From positions 62,001 to 126,000 of the forward strand of contig JADYZW010000037.1 of the NCBI GenBank assembly GCA_020852955.1: DNA of 64,000 bases, written 5' to 3'. This stretch comes from Deltaproteobacteria bacterium. GTDB taxonomy: Bacteria; Desulfobacterota; Binatia; UTPRO1. The notes beneath the pieces were generated by a model, which was given only the letters and a program-made list of their open reading frames with translations, had not been told where the DNA came from and did not search any database. Shown in pieces: positions 14,437-23,526 of this stretch (its first letter is position 1; each line of letters opens with the position of its first letter). The translations under genes were made by a program, and so were the position numbers.

Positions 14437-16295
14437 GCTTCCGCCGCCGCGCCGAGGAGAAGCTCCGGCGGAGCGAGGAGGGGCTCCGGCGCGCCTTCGA
14501 GCACGCGCCGATCGGGGTGCTCCTCCTCGACGGCGATACCCGGATCGAGCGGGCGAACTACGCCGTCTGCGCGCTCCTGGGATACGCCGAGGAGGAGCTC
14601 CTCGGGCGGCCGGTGGCGGACTTCATCCATCCCGACGACCGCCCGGCGAGCGATCACATGCGGGCCCGCGTCCTGGCCGGCGAGATCGACGAGTTCGCGA
14701 CCGGACGACGCGCGCTCAGCCGCGACGGGCGGGTGCTCACGCTGGAGGTGCGCACGAGCGTTCAGCGCGCCCCGGACGGGAGCGTCGACCTCATCGTCAC
14801 GCAGATCGTCGACGTGACCGAGCGCAAGCGCGCCGAAGACACGCTCCGCGACAGCGAGGCGCGCTATCGGAGCCTCGTCGAGCTCTCCCAGGATCTCATC
14901 GTGCGGATGGATCTCGAGGGCAGGCTCACCTTCGTGAACGACGCCTGGTGCGCGAAGTTCGGCCTGCGGCGCGAGGAGGCGATCGGCCGGAGCGTCGTGC
15001 CGCGTATCGTCCCGACCGACCAGGTGCGCACGGTCGAGGCGCTGCGCGCCCTCACCCGGCCGCCGCACCAGGTCCGGATCGAGATCCGGCAGCGCACGAC
15101 GGAGGGCCTGCGCTGGATCGAGTGGGAGGGCCGCGGCATCTTCGACGAGCGCGGCACCGTCCTCGAGCTGCAGGGGATCGGACGGGACATCACCCACGAG
15201 CACGAAGCCGCCGAGGCGCTGCGCGCCAGCGAGGCCCGCTATCGCGGCCTCGTGGAGTCGCAGGAAGCGGTCGTGCTGCGGCTCGACCTCGAGCGTCGCA
15301 TCACGTTCGTGAACGACTACGCCTGCCGCGCGATCGGGCTGCCGCGCGAGGCGATGCTCGGACGCGACGTGCTCGAGTGGATCCCGCCCGAGGATCGGGA
15401 GGTCGTACGCGCCGCGATCACGCGCGAGATCGCGCCGCCGCACCGCGCCCGCGCCGAGTGCCGGGTCCGCGTCGCGGCCGGACTCCGGTGGTTCCACTGG
15501 GACGGGACGCTGATGTTCGACGAGCGGGGCGCGCCGCTCGAGCTGCAGGCGGTGGGCTTCGACGTGACGGAGCGGCGGGAGGCCGCCGACGCTTTGCGGT
15601 CGTCGCTCGAGGAGCTGCGGCAGAGCCGGGAGACGCTGCGCCTGCTCGCGCAGCGCCAGGCGGCCGTTCGCGAGGAGGAGCGCAAGCGGGTCGGGTTCGA
15701 CCTCCACGACGGCGTCTGTCAGGAGCTGATCGGGATCGGGATCCTGGTCGAGTCGGTGCGTAACCGGTGCGCGCCCGCGCTCGGGACGGCGGAGAGCGAT
15801 CTGCGCCGCGTCACCGCCTACGTGAACGAGGTCGTGGAGCATCTGCGCCGCCTCGCCGGGGAGCTGCGACCGATGCTGCTCCAGGACCTCGGCCTCGAAG
15901 GCAGCCTGCGCTCGCTCGCGCTCGGCCTCGGCTCCGAGGCGACCGAGGTGGATGCCGTCTTCCGCGCCACGGTGCCCCGCCTCGATGAAGCGACCGAGGT
16001 GGCCGTCTACCGGATCGCGCAGGAGGCCCTGGCGAACGCGCTTCGTCACGCCCGCGCCCGCAGGGTAGAGCTCGCGGTCGACGTCGACGGCGGCCGGCTT
16101 CGCCTGACCGTTCGCGACGACGGACGCGGCTTCGAGGCGGGGCGCCGCCGGACCGCCGCCCTCGGGCTCCTCAGCATGGAGGAGCGGGCGCTCGCGCTCG
16201 GCGGTCGGCTCGAGGTGCGGTCGCGGCCGGGGCACGGGACCGTCGTGCGTCTCGACTGTCCGCTCGTCGTCCGCGCCGGGGCGGACGGTGGGTGA
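14433..16295 (+). CDS. Soluble PAS-domain sensor histidine kinase (NarL-partner type)
   Basis: 620 residues with three tandem PAS domains (about 10-135, 140-260, 265-385). The second and third end with PAC-like segments (LELQGIGRDIT, LELQAVGFDVT). A HisKA_3 dimerisation/phosphoacceptor domain follows with EEERKRVGFDLHDG (His425), then a GHKL ATPase domain (EALANALRHA near 531, DDGRGFE, LGLLSMEERA). No membrane helix or signal peptide is present, so it is cytoplasmic and probably senses redox, a small molecule or light through PAS cofactors. This kinase class normally pairs with a LuxR/NarL-type response regulator, but none is adjacent. The GTG start overlaps the stop of a 16-codon ORF. Confidence 0.9.
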   Translation: MSFRRRAEEKLRRSEEGLRRAFEHAPIGVLLLDGDTRIERANYAVCALLGYAEEELLGRPVADFIHPDDRPASDHMRARVLAGEIDEFATGRRALSRDGRVLTLEVRTSVQRAPDGSVDLIVTQIVDVTERKRAEDTLRDSEARYRSLVELSQDLIVRMDLEGRLTFVNDAWCAKFGLRREEAIGRSVVPRIVPTDQVRTVEALRALTRPPHQVRIEIRQRTTEGLRWIEWEGRGIFDERGTVLELQGIGRDITHEHEAAEALRASEARYRGLVESQEAVVLRLDLERRITFVNDYACRAIGLPREAMLGRDVLEWIPPEDREVVRAAITREIAPPHRARAECRVRVAAGLRWFHWDGTLMFDERGAPLELQAVGFDVTERREAADALRSSLEELRQSRETLRLLAQRQAAVREEERKRVGFDLHDGVCQELIGIGILVESVRNRCAPALGTAESDLRRVTAYVNEVVEHLRRLAGELRPMLLQDLGLEGSLRSLALGLGSEATEVDAVFRATVPRLDEATEVAVYRIAQEALANALRHARARRVELAVDVDGGRLRLTVRDDGRGFEAGRRRTAALGLLSMEERALALGGRLEVRSRPGHGTVVRLDCPLVVRAGADGG

Positions 16296-16317
16296 CCGGG
16301 CGGATCGCGCGCGTCGA

Positions 16318-16348
16318 TTGACTTGCCGGCGGCCGCGGGGCGTAGTCG
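16318..16348 (+). promoter_or_regulatory. Promoter upstream of the L,D-transpeptidase-like gene
   Basis: TTGACT (16318-16323), a 19-nt spacer and TAGTCG (16343-16348). An AGGAGG ribosome site lies 6 nt before ATG 16374. Confidence 0.45.
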
Positions 16349-16373
16349 CCGGCACGACGCGCAGGAGGTACGG

Positions 16374-18056
16374 ATGATTCGACAGGTTCTGGCGGTGATG
16401 GGCGTGTGCGGCCTGCTGATCGGAGCGCTCGCACGCGAGGCCGACGCGCTCGGCCGCGAGCGCTGGGTGAACGCCGAGCCCTACGGATTCTTCTTCAACG
16501 ACTACGGCCCGAACTTCTACACCGGCTTCGCGCCGCGCGAGCAGGACCGGCGGCGGATCACCGTGCACCTCGGACGCGGGAACCAGCTACGGCTGCGGAT
16601 CGTGCTCTCCGACGAGGCGATCGGCGCCTACATCCCCGATCAGGTGGCGCGGCACGACCTCTACGAGGCGCTGATCGCCGAGGGCGTCATCCAGCTCACC
16701 ACGAACACGGCCTGGGAATCCTATGACCGGCGGTTCGCCGCCGAGGGCCTCGCCGCGCTGGCGGCGCAGCGGGCCGACATGCCGCCCGCGGAGTGGCGCG
16801 AGCTCAATCTGCGGACCCTCCAGAAGCTCATGCCCGAGCGCGTGTTCCACGTGCGGAAGGACTTCCCCAGGATGCTCGACGACTGGAAGGCGCGGCTCGC
16901 CGCCGGAGATCCGCCGGCGACGCTCGAGGCGAAGCTCGAGGCCGTGAACGACCTCTTCCCGCACCGCATGTTCGTGACCGATCTCGACGCCGGGGAGGAC
17001 GCGGCCGTCAGCGAGGTCGCCGCGCTCGCCCGCGGGGGGGACGCGGCCGGGTTCCGCCGCGCGGCGGAGACGCTCTTCCAGCGACTGACGGGAGGGATCT
17101 ATCCGGTCGTGAACGGAACCCTCGACTACTGGGAGGTCACGGCGATCTATGCCGCCGGCACCCACGACAGCCTCACGACCTACGCTGGTCACCAGATCCC
17201 GGTCATCACCACGCAGGGCGTGTGGCCGCTGATTCCACGGCGGCACGGCAAGGGGTTCCTCGGGATGGTCGATTACATCTCGTCGGAGGGCTACTACGGA
17301 TTGAAACCGATGCTGCCCTACGAGTACGGCGGCGGCATCTCCTACAACGCGATCCACAACACCGGCATCAGCAACTGGATCGGCGGCCATCCGCTCCTCC
17401 CGAAAGAATGGAGCAGGCACACGGAGGGCAGCCGTGACGGCAAGCCCTACCGGCGGGTGGCTCTGACGAGCCGGGGCCCCGTGTCGCACGGCTGCACGCG
17501 GCTGAACGACGGCCACCTGGCGGAGTTTCGCGAGATGCTGCCGTCCACCTCCGAGGGCATGGAAGGCATCGTGACGTATCGCAACGTGTCGCAGTGCTAC
17601 GACGTCTTCGATCCGAAGGCCGACGGCGACGCCCGTGTGATGGGCGTCCAGTACTACATCGCCTTCCGCCACACCGACTCGCGCGTCATGGAGCAGACCT
17701 GGGCGCAGAACGACCGGCGGAGCTTCTACGAATGGCTCTACGGCCCGGAGATGGTCTACGGACCGCTGAACGAGGTCGTCATCAAGGAGGCCTGCGACGG
17801 ACGGTTCCTCGGCCGCAAGGCGCGTGTGGGAAGGACCTACCGGAACATCAAGGTCTACGAGGCGGCCTACGAGCCCGAGACGGTCCAGATGTACACGATC
17901 GAGGGTGTCGACGCCTTCTCGCGGGCGGGCATGGACTTCAATCGGGAGCTCCGCCGGATCGGGCACGGATACACGGTCGACCGGAAGCTCCTGCGCCTCG
18001 ATGCGCGCGCGGCCGGCGGCCGCGCGTCAGCGGACGGCGACGCTCACGAGGAGTAG
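16374..18056 (+). CDS. Large secreted L,D-transpeptidase-like (YkuD) protein
   Basis: 560 residues beginning with a signal peptide (MIRQVLAVMGVCGLLIGALA, cleavage near ADALG). The C-terminal half carries the YkuD signature: His328 in NAIHNTG and, 46 residues later, SHGCTRLND with the catalytic Cys374. The rest of the protein is unusual. It has about 220 N-terminal residues of unknown, probably helical structure and about 140 residues after the active site, against roughly 150-350 residues total in common family members. Function is inferred as peptidoglycan 3-3 crosslinking or attachment of a protein to peptidoglycan in the periplasm. Start supported by AGGAGG at 6 nt. Its 3' end overlaps the convergent gene by 30 nt. 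Confidence 0.8.
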   Translation: MIRQVLAVMGVCGLLIGALAREADALGRERWVNAEPYGFFFNDYGPNFYTGFAPREQDRRRITVHLGRGNQLRLRIVLSDEAIGAYIPDQVARHDLYEALIAEGVIQLTTNTAWESYDRRFAAEGLAALAAQRADMPPAEWRELNLRTLQKLMPERVFHVRKDFPRMLDDWKARLAAGDPPATLEAKLEAVNDLFPHRMFVTDLDAGEDAAVSEVAALARGGDAAGFRRAAETLFQRLTGGIYPVVNGTLDYWEVTAIYAAGTHDSLTTYAGHQIPVITTQGVWPLIPRRHGKGFLGMVDYISSEGYYGLKPMLPYEYGGGISYNAIHNTGISNWIGGHPLLPKEWSRHTEGSRDGKPYRRVALTSRGPVSHGCTRLNDGHLAEFREMLPSTSEGMEGIVTYRNVSQCYDVFDPKADGDARVMGVQYYIAFRHTDSRVMEQTWAQNDRRSFYEWLYGPEMVYGPLNEVVIKEACDGRFLGRKARVGRTYRNIKVYEAAYEPETVQMYTIEGVDAFSRAGMDFNRELRRIGHGYTVDRKLLRLDARAAGGRASADGDAHEE

Positions 18057-18848
18057 CGCGGGGTCGCCGCGCCTGCCGTCGCTCGTGACCTCGGCGACCC
18101 GCACCGTGAGGTCGCCCGCGCCGAGGCCCGCGCCCGGCTCGGCCGTGAAGCGGCAGAAGACGTCGAGCGGGAAGGGCAGCGCCTGCGCGCTCGCGACCAG
18201 GAGGCGGAGCTCGCCGTCGCCGCGGTCGTTGGCCGCGACCAGGAGACCGGTGCCGGCCTGGCACTCGGCCGGGCGGGCGCCGGTCCCGAAGGCGCCGACC
18301 GCTCGCGGATAGCCGACCCGGAGATCGAAGCCCTCGAGCGCGGTGCGGGCGGTCACGCGAAATACGACGAGGGCGCTGCCCTGGGCGGCAGGCCGCGCGA
18401 CCGGCGCGGGAACGATCGGGGCCCTGCCGGGGGGAGGATCGCCGGCGCTTGCCGGCGCGCTTCCCTCTGGGGCGACAAACGGCGCGGGTGCCCCCCGCTC
18501 CGGGGTGCGATAGGCCCGAGGGGCCGCGGGGACGGCGGTCGCGAGCGCCGCCGGCAGGAGCGAGGCGCCCGGACGGACGGGCTCGCCGCCGCCGTCGGCA
18601 GCGGAGCCGCGCAGCAGCTCGCGGGCAGCCGTGACCGCGCGCGTCGGCGACGGACTCGGCCCGGCCGCGCGCGGCGTGCTCGGCGCGCGTGTCGCGGTGG
18701 GGTCGCTCGCCGGGCTCGCCACCGGCGCGAAGGACGACGGGCCCGGCGCGGGTGCCCCCGTCGGGACCGGGCTCGGGGTCGTAGCGGCGGCGGGTCGGAC
18801 GAGCCCGCAGAGAAGGAGGACGAGGGCGAGTCGGAGTCGCGGCGGCAT
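18027..18848 (-). CDS. Secreted protein with cohesin-like C-terminal domain
   Basis: 273 residues: a signal peptide (MPPRLRLALVLLLCGL, cleavage near AAA), a long Pro/Ala/Thr-rich disordered segment (about 25-155) and a C-terminal beta domain of about 115 residues. That domain (ALVVFRVTARTALEGFDLRV, then GYPRAVGAFG and VFCRFTAEPG) resembles cohesin or bacterial Ig-like anchoring domains. The call is tentative because it rests on pattern only. Start at 18848 follows a TTGACG/ACACTT promoter at near-leaderless spacing. Its end overlaps the convergent L,D-transpeptidase gene by 30 nt. A dockerin-like protein is encoded at 10142-11080. Confidence 0.6.
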   Translation of the reverse strand: MPPRLRLALVLLLCGLVRPAAATTPSPVPTGAPAPGPSSFAPVASPASDPTATRAPSTPRAAGPSPSPTRAVTAARELLRGSAADGGGEPVRPGASLLPAALATAVPAAPRAYRTPERGAPAPFVAPEGSAPASAGDPPPGRAPIVPAPVARPAAQGSALVVFRVTARTALEGFDLRVGYPRAVGAFGTGARPAECQAGTGLLVAANDRGDGELRLLVASAQALPFPLDVFCRFTAEPGAGLGAGDLTVRVAEVTSDGRRGDPALLLVSVAVR

Positions 18849-18857
18849 GATGGCCCG

Positions 18858-18887
18858 AAGTGTCGACGGCGTGTCGGCGCGCGTCAA
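18858..18887 (-). promoter_or_regulatory. Promoter of the cohesin-like gene
   Basis: On the minus strand, TTGACG (18882-18887), an 18-nt spacer and ACACTT (18858-18863), 9 nt before ATG 18848, so the transcript would have almost no leader. Confidence 0.45.
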
Positions 18888-18929
18888 GCTCCGGCCCGGG
18901 GCGCGGCCATCGAAGGGGCCGGGAAACCC

Positions 18930-18935
18930 TAGACT
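18930..18935 (+). promoter_or_regulatory. -10-like hexamer of the acyl-CoA dehydrogenase gene
   Basis: TAGACT, 58 nt before ATG 18994, giving a leader of about 50 nt with GAGGAGG before the start. No convincing -35 was found. Confidence 0.35.
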
Positions 18936-18993
18936 CCGGGCGAGCCGCGTGGCACTGGTCGCCCGACCGACCGTCGCCACGAGGAGGCCTCAC

Positions 18994-20901
18994 ATGAGCA
19001 CGACCGAGCAGGAGTCCCGGCAAGTCGCGGAGCAGGCGCGGGAGACCGAATGGGCAGGACGCACGTTCCTGCGCGAGCTCTTCCTCGGCAAGCTCTCGCT
19101 GCCGCTCATCCATCCGTTCCCGCTGGATGCCGCGACGGAGCGGCCGGAGTTCACGCGCTTCTACCAGCAGATGGAGGCGTTCCTGCGCGAGCAGGTCGAC
19201 AGCGCCGCGATCGACGAGACGGGTGAGTATCCCGAGCCCGTGGTCGACGGACTGCGCAAGCTCGGCGCCTTCGGCATGAAGATCCCGACCGAGTACGGCG
19301 GCCTCGGCTTCAGCGTCTCGGAGTACTGCAAGGTGATGCAGCTCATCGGCTCGGTCGACAACAACGTGAGCGCGCTGCTCTCGGCGCACCAGTCGATCGG
19401 CGTGCCGCAGCCGCTCAAGCTCTTCGGCACGCCGGAGCAGAAGAAGAAGTTCCTGCCGCGCTGCGCGGCGGGCGCGATCTCCGCCTTCGCGCTCACCGAG
19501 CCGCACGTCGGCTCCGATCCGGCGAGTCTGGCGACGACGGCGCGCCGCGAGGGCGACGATTTCGTCCTGAACGGCGAGAAGCTCTGGTGCACCGACGGCA
19601 CGCTCGCGGAGCTGCTGGTCGTGATGGCGCGCGACCCGCAGACGAAGAAGATCAGCGCGTTCGTGGTCGAGACCGACTCGCCGGGCGTGAAGGTCGAGTA
19701 CCGATGCCGATTCATGGGCCTGAAGGCGCTCGCCAACGGCGTCATCAGCTTCCGCGACGTACGCGTGCCGCGCGAGAACCTGATCGGCGACGAGGGCAAG
19801 GGACTCCGCATCGCGCTCACGACCCTGAACACTGGGCGGCTCACGTTGCCGGCGTGCTGCGCGGGGATCGCGAAACAGTGCCTCAAGATCGCCCGCGGGT
19901 GGGCCGCCGCGCGGCAGCAATGGGGCCTGCCGATCTGGAAGCACGAGGCGGTCGGCCACATCATCGCCGACATGGCCGCGACGACCTTCGCGATGGACTC
20001 GGTCTGGATGCTGGCCTCGGCGATGGCCGACCGCGGCGGCTACGACATCCGTCTCGAGGCCGCGGCGGCGAAGGAATGGAACACGGTCCGGTGTTGGGAG
20101 ATCGTCGACAAGACGCTGCAGCTGCGCGGCGGGCGGGGCTACGAGACCGAAACGTCGCTCCAGGGCCGCGGCGAGCACCCGATACCAGTCGAGCGGATGA
20201 TGCGGGATTGCCGCATCAACCTCATCTTCGAGGGATCGAGCGAGATCATGCACCTCTTCATGGCGCGGGAGGCGGTCGACAAGCACCTGGAGGTCGCCGG
20301 GGCGATGATCGATCCGAAGAACGGGACGCGCGAGAAGGCGGCCGCGATGCCTGGCATCCTCAGGTTCTACGCGACGTGGTACCCGCCCCTCTGGCTGCGC
20401 GGGGTCGGCGGCGGCACGGCGGAGGTGTCCGGCTGGGGGACGCTCGGGCCGCATCTCCGCTTCGTCGAGCGCAGCGCGCGCAAGCTCGCGCGCGAGAGCT
20501 TCCACGGCATGGCGGTCTATCAGGCCAAGATGGAGCGCAAGCAGGGGTTCCTCTTCCGGGCGGTGGACGTCGTGATGGAGCTGTTCGCCATGTCGGCGAC
20601 CCTCTCGCGGGCGCGCCGCATGCACGACGAACGCCATCCCGAGTCCGAGCACGCGCTCGAACTCGCCGATCTGTTCTGCCGGAGCTCTCGGCGCAAGGTG
20701 CGCCGCCTGTTCCGCGAACTCTGGAGCAACGACGATGCGGTGAAGAACAAGGTCGCCGCGAGCGTCATGGGCGGCAAGCACGCCTGGCTCGAGGCCGGGG
20801 TGGGCGAGATGGGGCTCACCGAGGCGGCGTTCCAGACCCGTTCGCTGGTGGCGCTTCGCGACCGGTTGGCCGGGGACGCGTCGGCGGGCGCAGCCGGCTG
20901 A
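18994..20901 (+). CDS. Long acyl-CoA dehydrogenase (very-long-chain/FadE type)
   Basis: 635 residues, longer than the usual 380-400 because of a C-terminal helical extension (about 425-635) as in very-long-chain acyl-CoA dehydrogenases. The core is standard: FALTEPHVGSDPASL (flavin contact), WCTDGT, IGDEGKGLRIALTTLNTGR, and LQLRGGRGYETE. INLIFEGSSEIMHLF contains the Glu-Gly-Ser segment where the catalytic base lies in this family. It would introduce the alpha-beta double bond in acyl-CoA, passing electrons to electron-transfer flavoprotein. The start follows GAGGAGG. It stands alone between oppositely oriented and unrelated genes. Confidence 0.9.
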   Translation: MSTTEQESRQVAEQARETEWAGRTFLRELFLGKLSLPLIHPFPLDAATERPEFTRFYQQMEAFLREQVDSAAIDETGEYPEPVVDGLRKLGAFGMKIPTEYGGLGFSVSEYCKVMQLIGSVDNNVSALLSAHQSIGVPQPLKLFGTPEQKKKFLPRCAAGAISAFALTEPHVGSDPASLATTARREGDDFVLNGEKLWCTDGTLAELLVVMARDPQTKKISAFVVETDSPGVKVEYRCRFMGLKALANGVISFRDVRVPRENLIGDEGKGLRIALTTLNTGRLTLPACCAGIAKQCLKIARGWAAARQQWGLPIWKHEAVGHIIADMAATTFAMDSVWMLASAMADRGGYDIRLEAAAAKEWNTVRCWEIVDKTLQLRGGRGYETETSLQGRGEHPIPVERMMRDCRINLIFEGSSEIMHLFMAREAVDKHLEVAGAMIDPKNGTREKAAAMPGILRFYATWYPPLWLRGVGGGTAEVSGWGTLGPHLRFVERSARKLARESFHGMAVYQAKMERKQGFLFRAVDVVMELFAMSATLSRARRMHDERHPESEHALELADLFCRSSRRKVRRLFRELWSNDDAVKNKVAASVMGGKHAWLEAGVGEMGLTEAAFQTRSLVALRDRLAGDASAGAAG

Positions 20902-20965
20902 CCGCGGCGCGGCGGGCGTGAGCCGGGCCGTGCGGAGCCGGCGCGACGCCGGCTCGCGCTTGCGC

Positions 20966-20972
20966 TATAGAT
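20966..20972 (+). promoter_or_regulatory. -10-like element before the lytic transglycosylase
   Basis: TATAGAT, 10 nt before ATG 20983, with no Shine-Dalgarno site between. One of several near-leaderless starts in the window. Confidence 0.4.
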
Positions 20973-20982
20973 CGGCCGGCGC

Positions 20983-21993
20983 ATGGCGGGGCGGACGGGA
21001 CGAGAGCGGCGGCGCACCCGCGGCAGGGCCGCGGCGCGCCGCGGATGGGGATGGCTCGCGGTGGAGGCCGCGGCGCTCTGTGCGATCGCGTTCGTGGGGG
21101 CCATCGCCAGCCTCGGGCGCGGCGCGGATCGCTTCGCCGGCGTCGACCTCTGGGCCAACCTGCTGCCGTTCGCCGCCGTGACCGTCGGGTTCGGCGTCGT
21201 GCTCGCCGTCGCGTTGCGCGGGTGGATCGGCGTGCGCGCGTGGCTGGCCCCGCGCGCCGCGGTCGCGCCCGCGCTCGTCGCGGCCGCGCTCGCGTGCGGC
21301 GCCGGATGGTGGGCGACCCGGCCGCCGTTCCAGCGCGACCTGCTGCGTCTGCGCGCCGCGGTTGGCGGGACGGTCGAAGCGGAGCGCGTGGCGATCGCGC
21401 ACCAGGTCTTCGCCGCCTACCGCCGGGCCGACCGCCGCGCGCTGGCGCGCATGCTCGAGCGAGCCCGTCCGTACGAGGCGCTCGTGCGCGAAGCCGCGGG
21501 CGCGTTCGGCGTCGACGCGGAGGTCATGATGGGAGTTGGCGCGGCCGAATCGTCGTTTCTGCCCCGCGACAGCGCCGACGGCGGGCGCGGCCTGTTCCAG
21601 ATCACCGCGCCGCCCGCCGAGGCGGTTGCGGCGGTCCGGCGGCGTCTCGGCATCGCCGCGGCGGATCCCGGGGATCCGCGCCAAAACGCCTGGCTCGCGG
21701 CGGCGACGCTGGCGCGCTACCTCGCGGACATGCGCGGCGATCTCTTCCTCGGGCTGCTCGCCTACAACATCGGTCCGCACAACGGCGGGCTGCGCTCGAT
21801 CATGGCCCGGTACGGAGCGCGCGACTTCGTCACCATCCAGCCCTATCTCCAGCTCCTGCCGCGCGACTATCCGGTGCGCGTGCTGTCGGCCGCGTTGGCC
21901 TACCGGTTGTCGCGCACCGAGGGCGAGCTGCCCGCCTACGAGGTCGGCGACAACGCGGCGCGCATCCAGCGGCGCGGCGTTCCGGGACTGTGA
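20983..21993 (+). CDS. Membrane-anchored lytic transglycosylase
   Basis: 336 residues. A basic N-terminus is followed by three hydrophobic segments (about 25-50, 60-80 and 90-110) that anchor it in the inner membrane. The SLT domain follows from about residue 160: GVGAAESSFLPRDS with the catalytic Glu189, GGRGLFQITAP and FLGLLAYNIGPHNGG. These are the ES, GLFQ and AYNxGP motifs of family 1 transglycosylases, which cleave the glycan strands of peptidoglycan. It should act in the periplasm. Confidence 0.87.
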   Translation: MAGRTGRERRRTRGRAAARRGWGWLAVEAAALCAIAFVGAIASLGRGADRFAGVDLWANLLPFAAVTVGFGVVLAVALRGWIGVRAWLAPRAAVAPALVAAALACGAGWWATRPPFQRDLLRLRAAVGGTVEAERVAIAHQVFAAYRRADRRALARMLERARPYEALVREAAGAFGVDAEVMMGVGAAESSFLPRDSADGGRGLFQITAPPAEAVAAVRRRLGIAAADPGDPRQNAWLAAATLARYLADMRGDLFLGLLAYNIGPHNGGLRSIMARYGARDFVTIQPYLQLLPRDYPVRVLSAALAYRLSRTEGELPAYEVGDNAARIQRRGVPGL

Positions 21994-22009
21994 CGGCGCA
22001 GATTTTCTC

Positions 22010-22037
22010 TTGTCCGACAAAGCCATCTCTGTAGAAT
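22010..22037 (+). promoter_or_regulatory. Promoter of the DUF4360 secreted protein gene
   Basis: TTGTCC (22010-22015), a 16-nt spacer and TAGAAT (22032-22037), followed by a leader of about 33 nt with GGAGG 8 nt before ATG 22077. It is one of the clearest leadered promoters in the window. Confidence 0.6.
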
Positions 22038-22076
22038 CTGGTGCGGCGCTCTACTCCCCGATCGGAGGTTCCCCGC

Positions 22077-23501
22077 ATGATGATTCGCGCGCGTGCCGCC
22101 ACGCTGGCGGCGGCCTTGACCTGTGTCCTCGCGTACGGCGCGTCGATTCCGTCGCGCGCGTCCGCCGCCTGTAGCGACGGCGTCCTCGATCCCGGCGAAG
22201 CGTGCGACGACGGAAACCGCCTCGACGGCGACTGCTGCTCCTCCGCTTGCTCGTGGGAAGCCGCCGGCAGCGCGTGCGGCGACGATGGCGAGCGGTGCAC
22301 CCGCGACGTCTGCGACGGCGCGGGCGCGTGTGTGCACGACGCTTCGCCCCTGACCACGTGCCTGGTGGCGCCGAAGGGGAAGCTCCAGATCAGCAACGAC
22401 GCGGATGACGCCAAGGACAAGCTGATCCTCCAGATGCAGAACGCCCCCGGGCTCACGCCTGCGGACTTCGGCGACCCGACGTCGAGCGACGGCTATCGCG
22501 CCTGTCTCTTCGGACCGGACGGGCTCCTCATGTCCGCGGAGATCTCCCCCGGGGGCACCTGCGAGGGGAAGCCCTGTTGGGCGGAGACGACGGGCGGCTA
22601 TACCTACAAGGACAAGAACGCGACGCAGGACGGGCTCACGCTGCTCGCGCTCAAGGCGAGCGCCAAGCCGAAGACCAAGATCAACGCGATGGGGCGGGGC
22701 GCGAACCTCGCGGACGCGCCGCTGCCTTTCCCCGCGCCCGTGATGGCCCAGATCGTCAACGGGTCGACCGGTCAGTGTTTCGAGACCTATTTCCTCGAGC
22801 CGGCGGCGGTGAAGCGGAACACCGCGACGGACTACGATGCGAAGGCCGCAGCGCCCGGTTTCGAGATCCCCGGCATTGCCGACGTGATCCGACAGGACGA
22901 CCTGGCGCCAGGGACGCCGTCGCCGAACGGCGAGGAGCCGCGCGCCGCGGCGTCGGGCCCGGACCCGACGAAGGTCTTCGTGGACTCGGTGACGTACGCC
23001 GGGAACGGCTGTCCGGACGGATCGATCGTAGCGTCGCTGACGCCGGATCGGTCGGGCTTCGTCCTGCTCGTGGACGGGTTCGCCGCGTCGAGGGGCCCCG
23101 GCGTTCCGCCGACCGAGGCCACCAAGAGCTGCCAGGTGAACCTGGACCTGAAGCTGCCCCAGGGGTGGCAGTACAGCATCGGCACGATCGATCATCGCGG
23201 GACGGTCGCCATTCCGAAGAAGATGAAGGCGACGCAACGGGCGACGTACTATTTCGAGGGCGACGGCGCGTTCGCGTCCGCCGACACGACCTTCGCCGGG
23301 CCCGCCGACAAGCGGTACCTGATCCGCGACACGCTGCCGTTCAGCAGCGTCTCGTGGTCGTCCTGCGACGAGCGGCGGCCCCTCACCATCACGACCGAGC
23401 TGCATCTCAAGGGCGGGACCGAGGCCGGCGCGATCAGCGCCGACACGATCGACGGCAAGATCGCGTTCGTGCTCGGCCTGCGCTGGCGCCGGTGCCCGTG
23501 A
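22077..23501 (+). CDS. Secreted cysteine-rich protein with GGTC-GKPCW module and DUF4360-like domain
   Basis: 474 residues with a signal peptide (cleavage near ASA-AC). A Myxococcus-type disulfide repeat follows (CSDGVLDPGEACDDGN, about 33-70). Next is a module of about 140 residues (101-242) marked by GGTCEGKPCW and GYTYKDKN, which recurs at the end of the 827-residue protein encoded at 35523-38006. The C-terminal 175 residues (YAGNGCPDGSIVASLTPDRS, LPQGWQYSIGTIDHRG, ATYYFEGD) match the DUF4360 pattern of secreted proteins. All parts point to an extracellular or envelope-associated role; no enzymatic motif is seen. ATG 22080 is an equally possible start. Confidence 0.8.
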   Translation: MMIRARAATLAAALTCVLAYGASIPSRASAACSDGVLDPGEACDDGNRLDGDCCSSACSWEAAGSACGDDGERCTRDVCDGAGACVHDASPLTTCLVAPKGKLQISNDADDAKDKLILQMQNAPGLTPADFGDPTSSDGYRACLFGPDGLLMSAEISPGGTCEGKPCWAETTGGYTYKDKNATQDGLTLLALKASAKPKTKINAMGRGANLADAPLPFPAPVMAQIVNGSTGQCFETYFLEPAAVKRNTATDYDAKAAAPGFEIPGIADVIRQDDLAPGTPSPNGEEPRAAASGPDPTKVFVDSVTYAGNGCPDGSIVASLTPDRSGFVLLVDGFAASRGPGVPPTEATKSCQVNLDLKLPQGWQYSIGTIDHRGTVAIPKKMKATQRATYYFEGDGAFASADTTFAGPADKRYLIRDTLPFSSVSWSSCDERRPLTITTELHLKGGTEAGAISADTIDGKIAFVLGLRWRRCP

Positions 23502-23526
23502 GCGGCGCCGGACGCGGCGAGGGCTC

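Noticed and set aside
10142..18848. Cellulosome
   Set aside because: Although dockerin- and cohesin-like domains are present, there are no glycoside hydrolases or scaffoldins. At most a non-cellulosomal interaction can be proposed.
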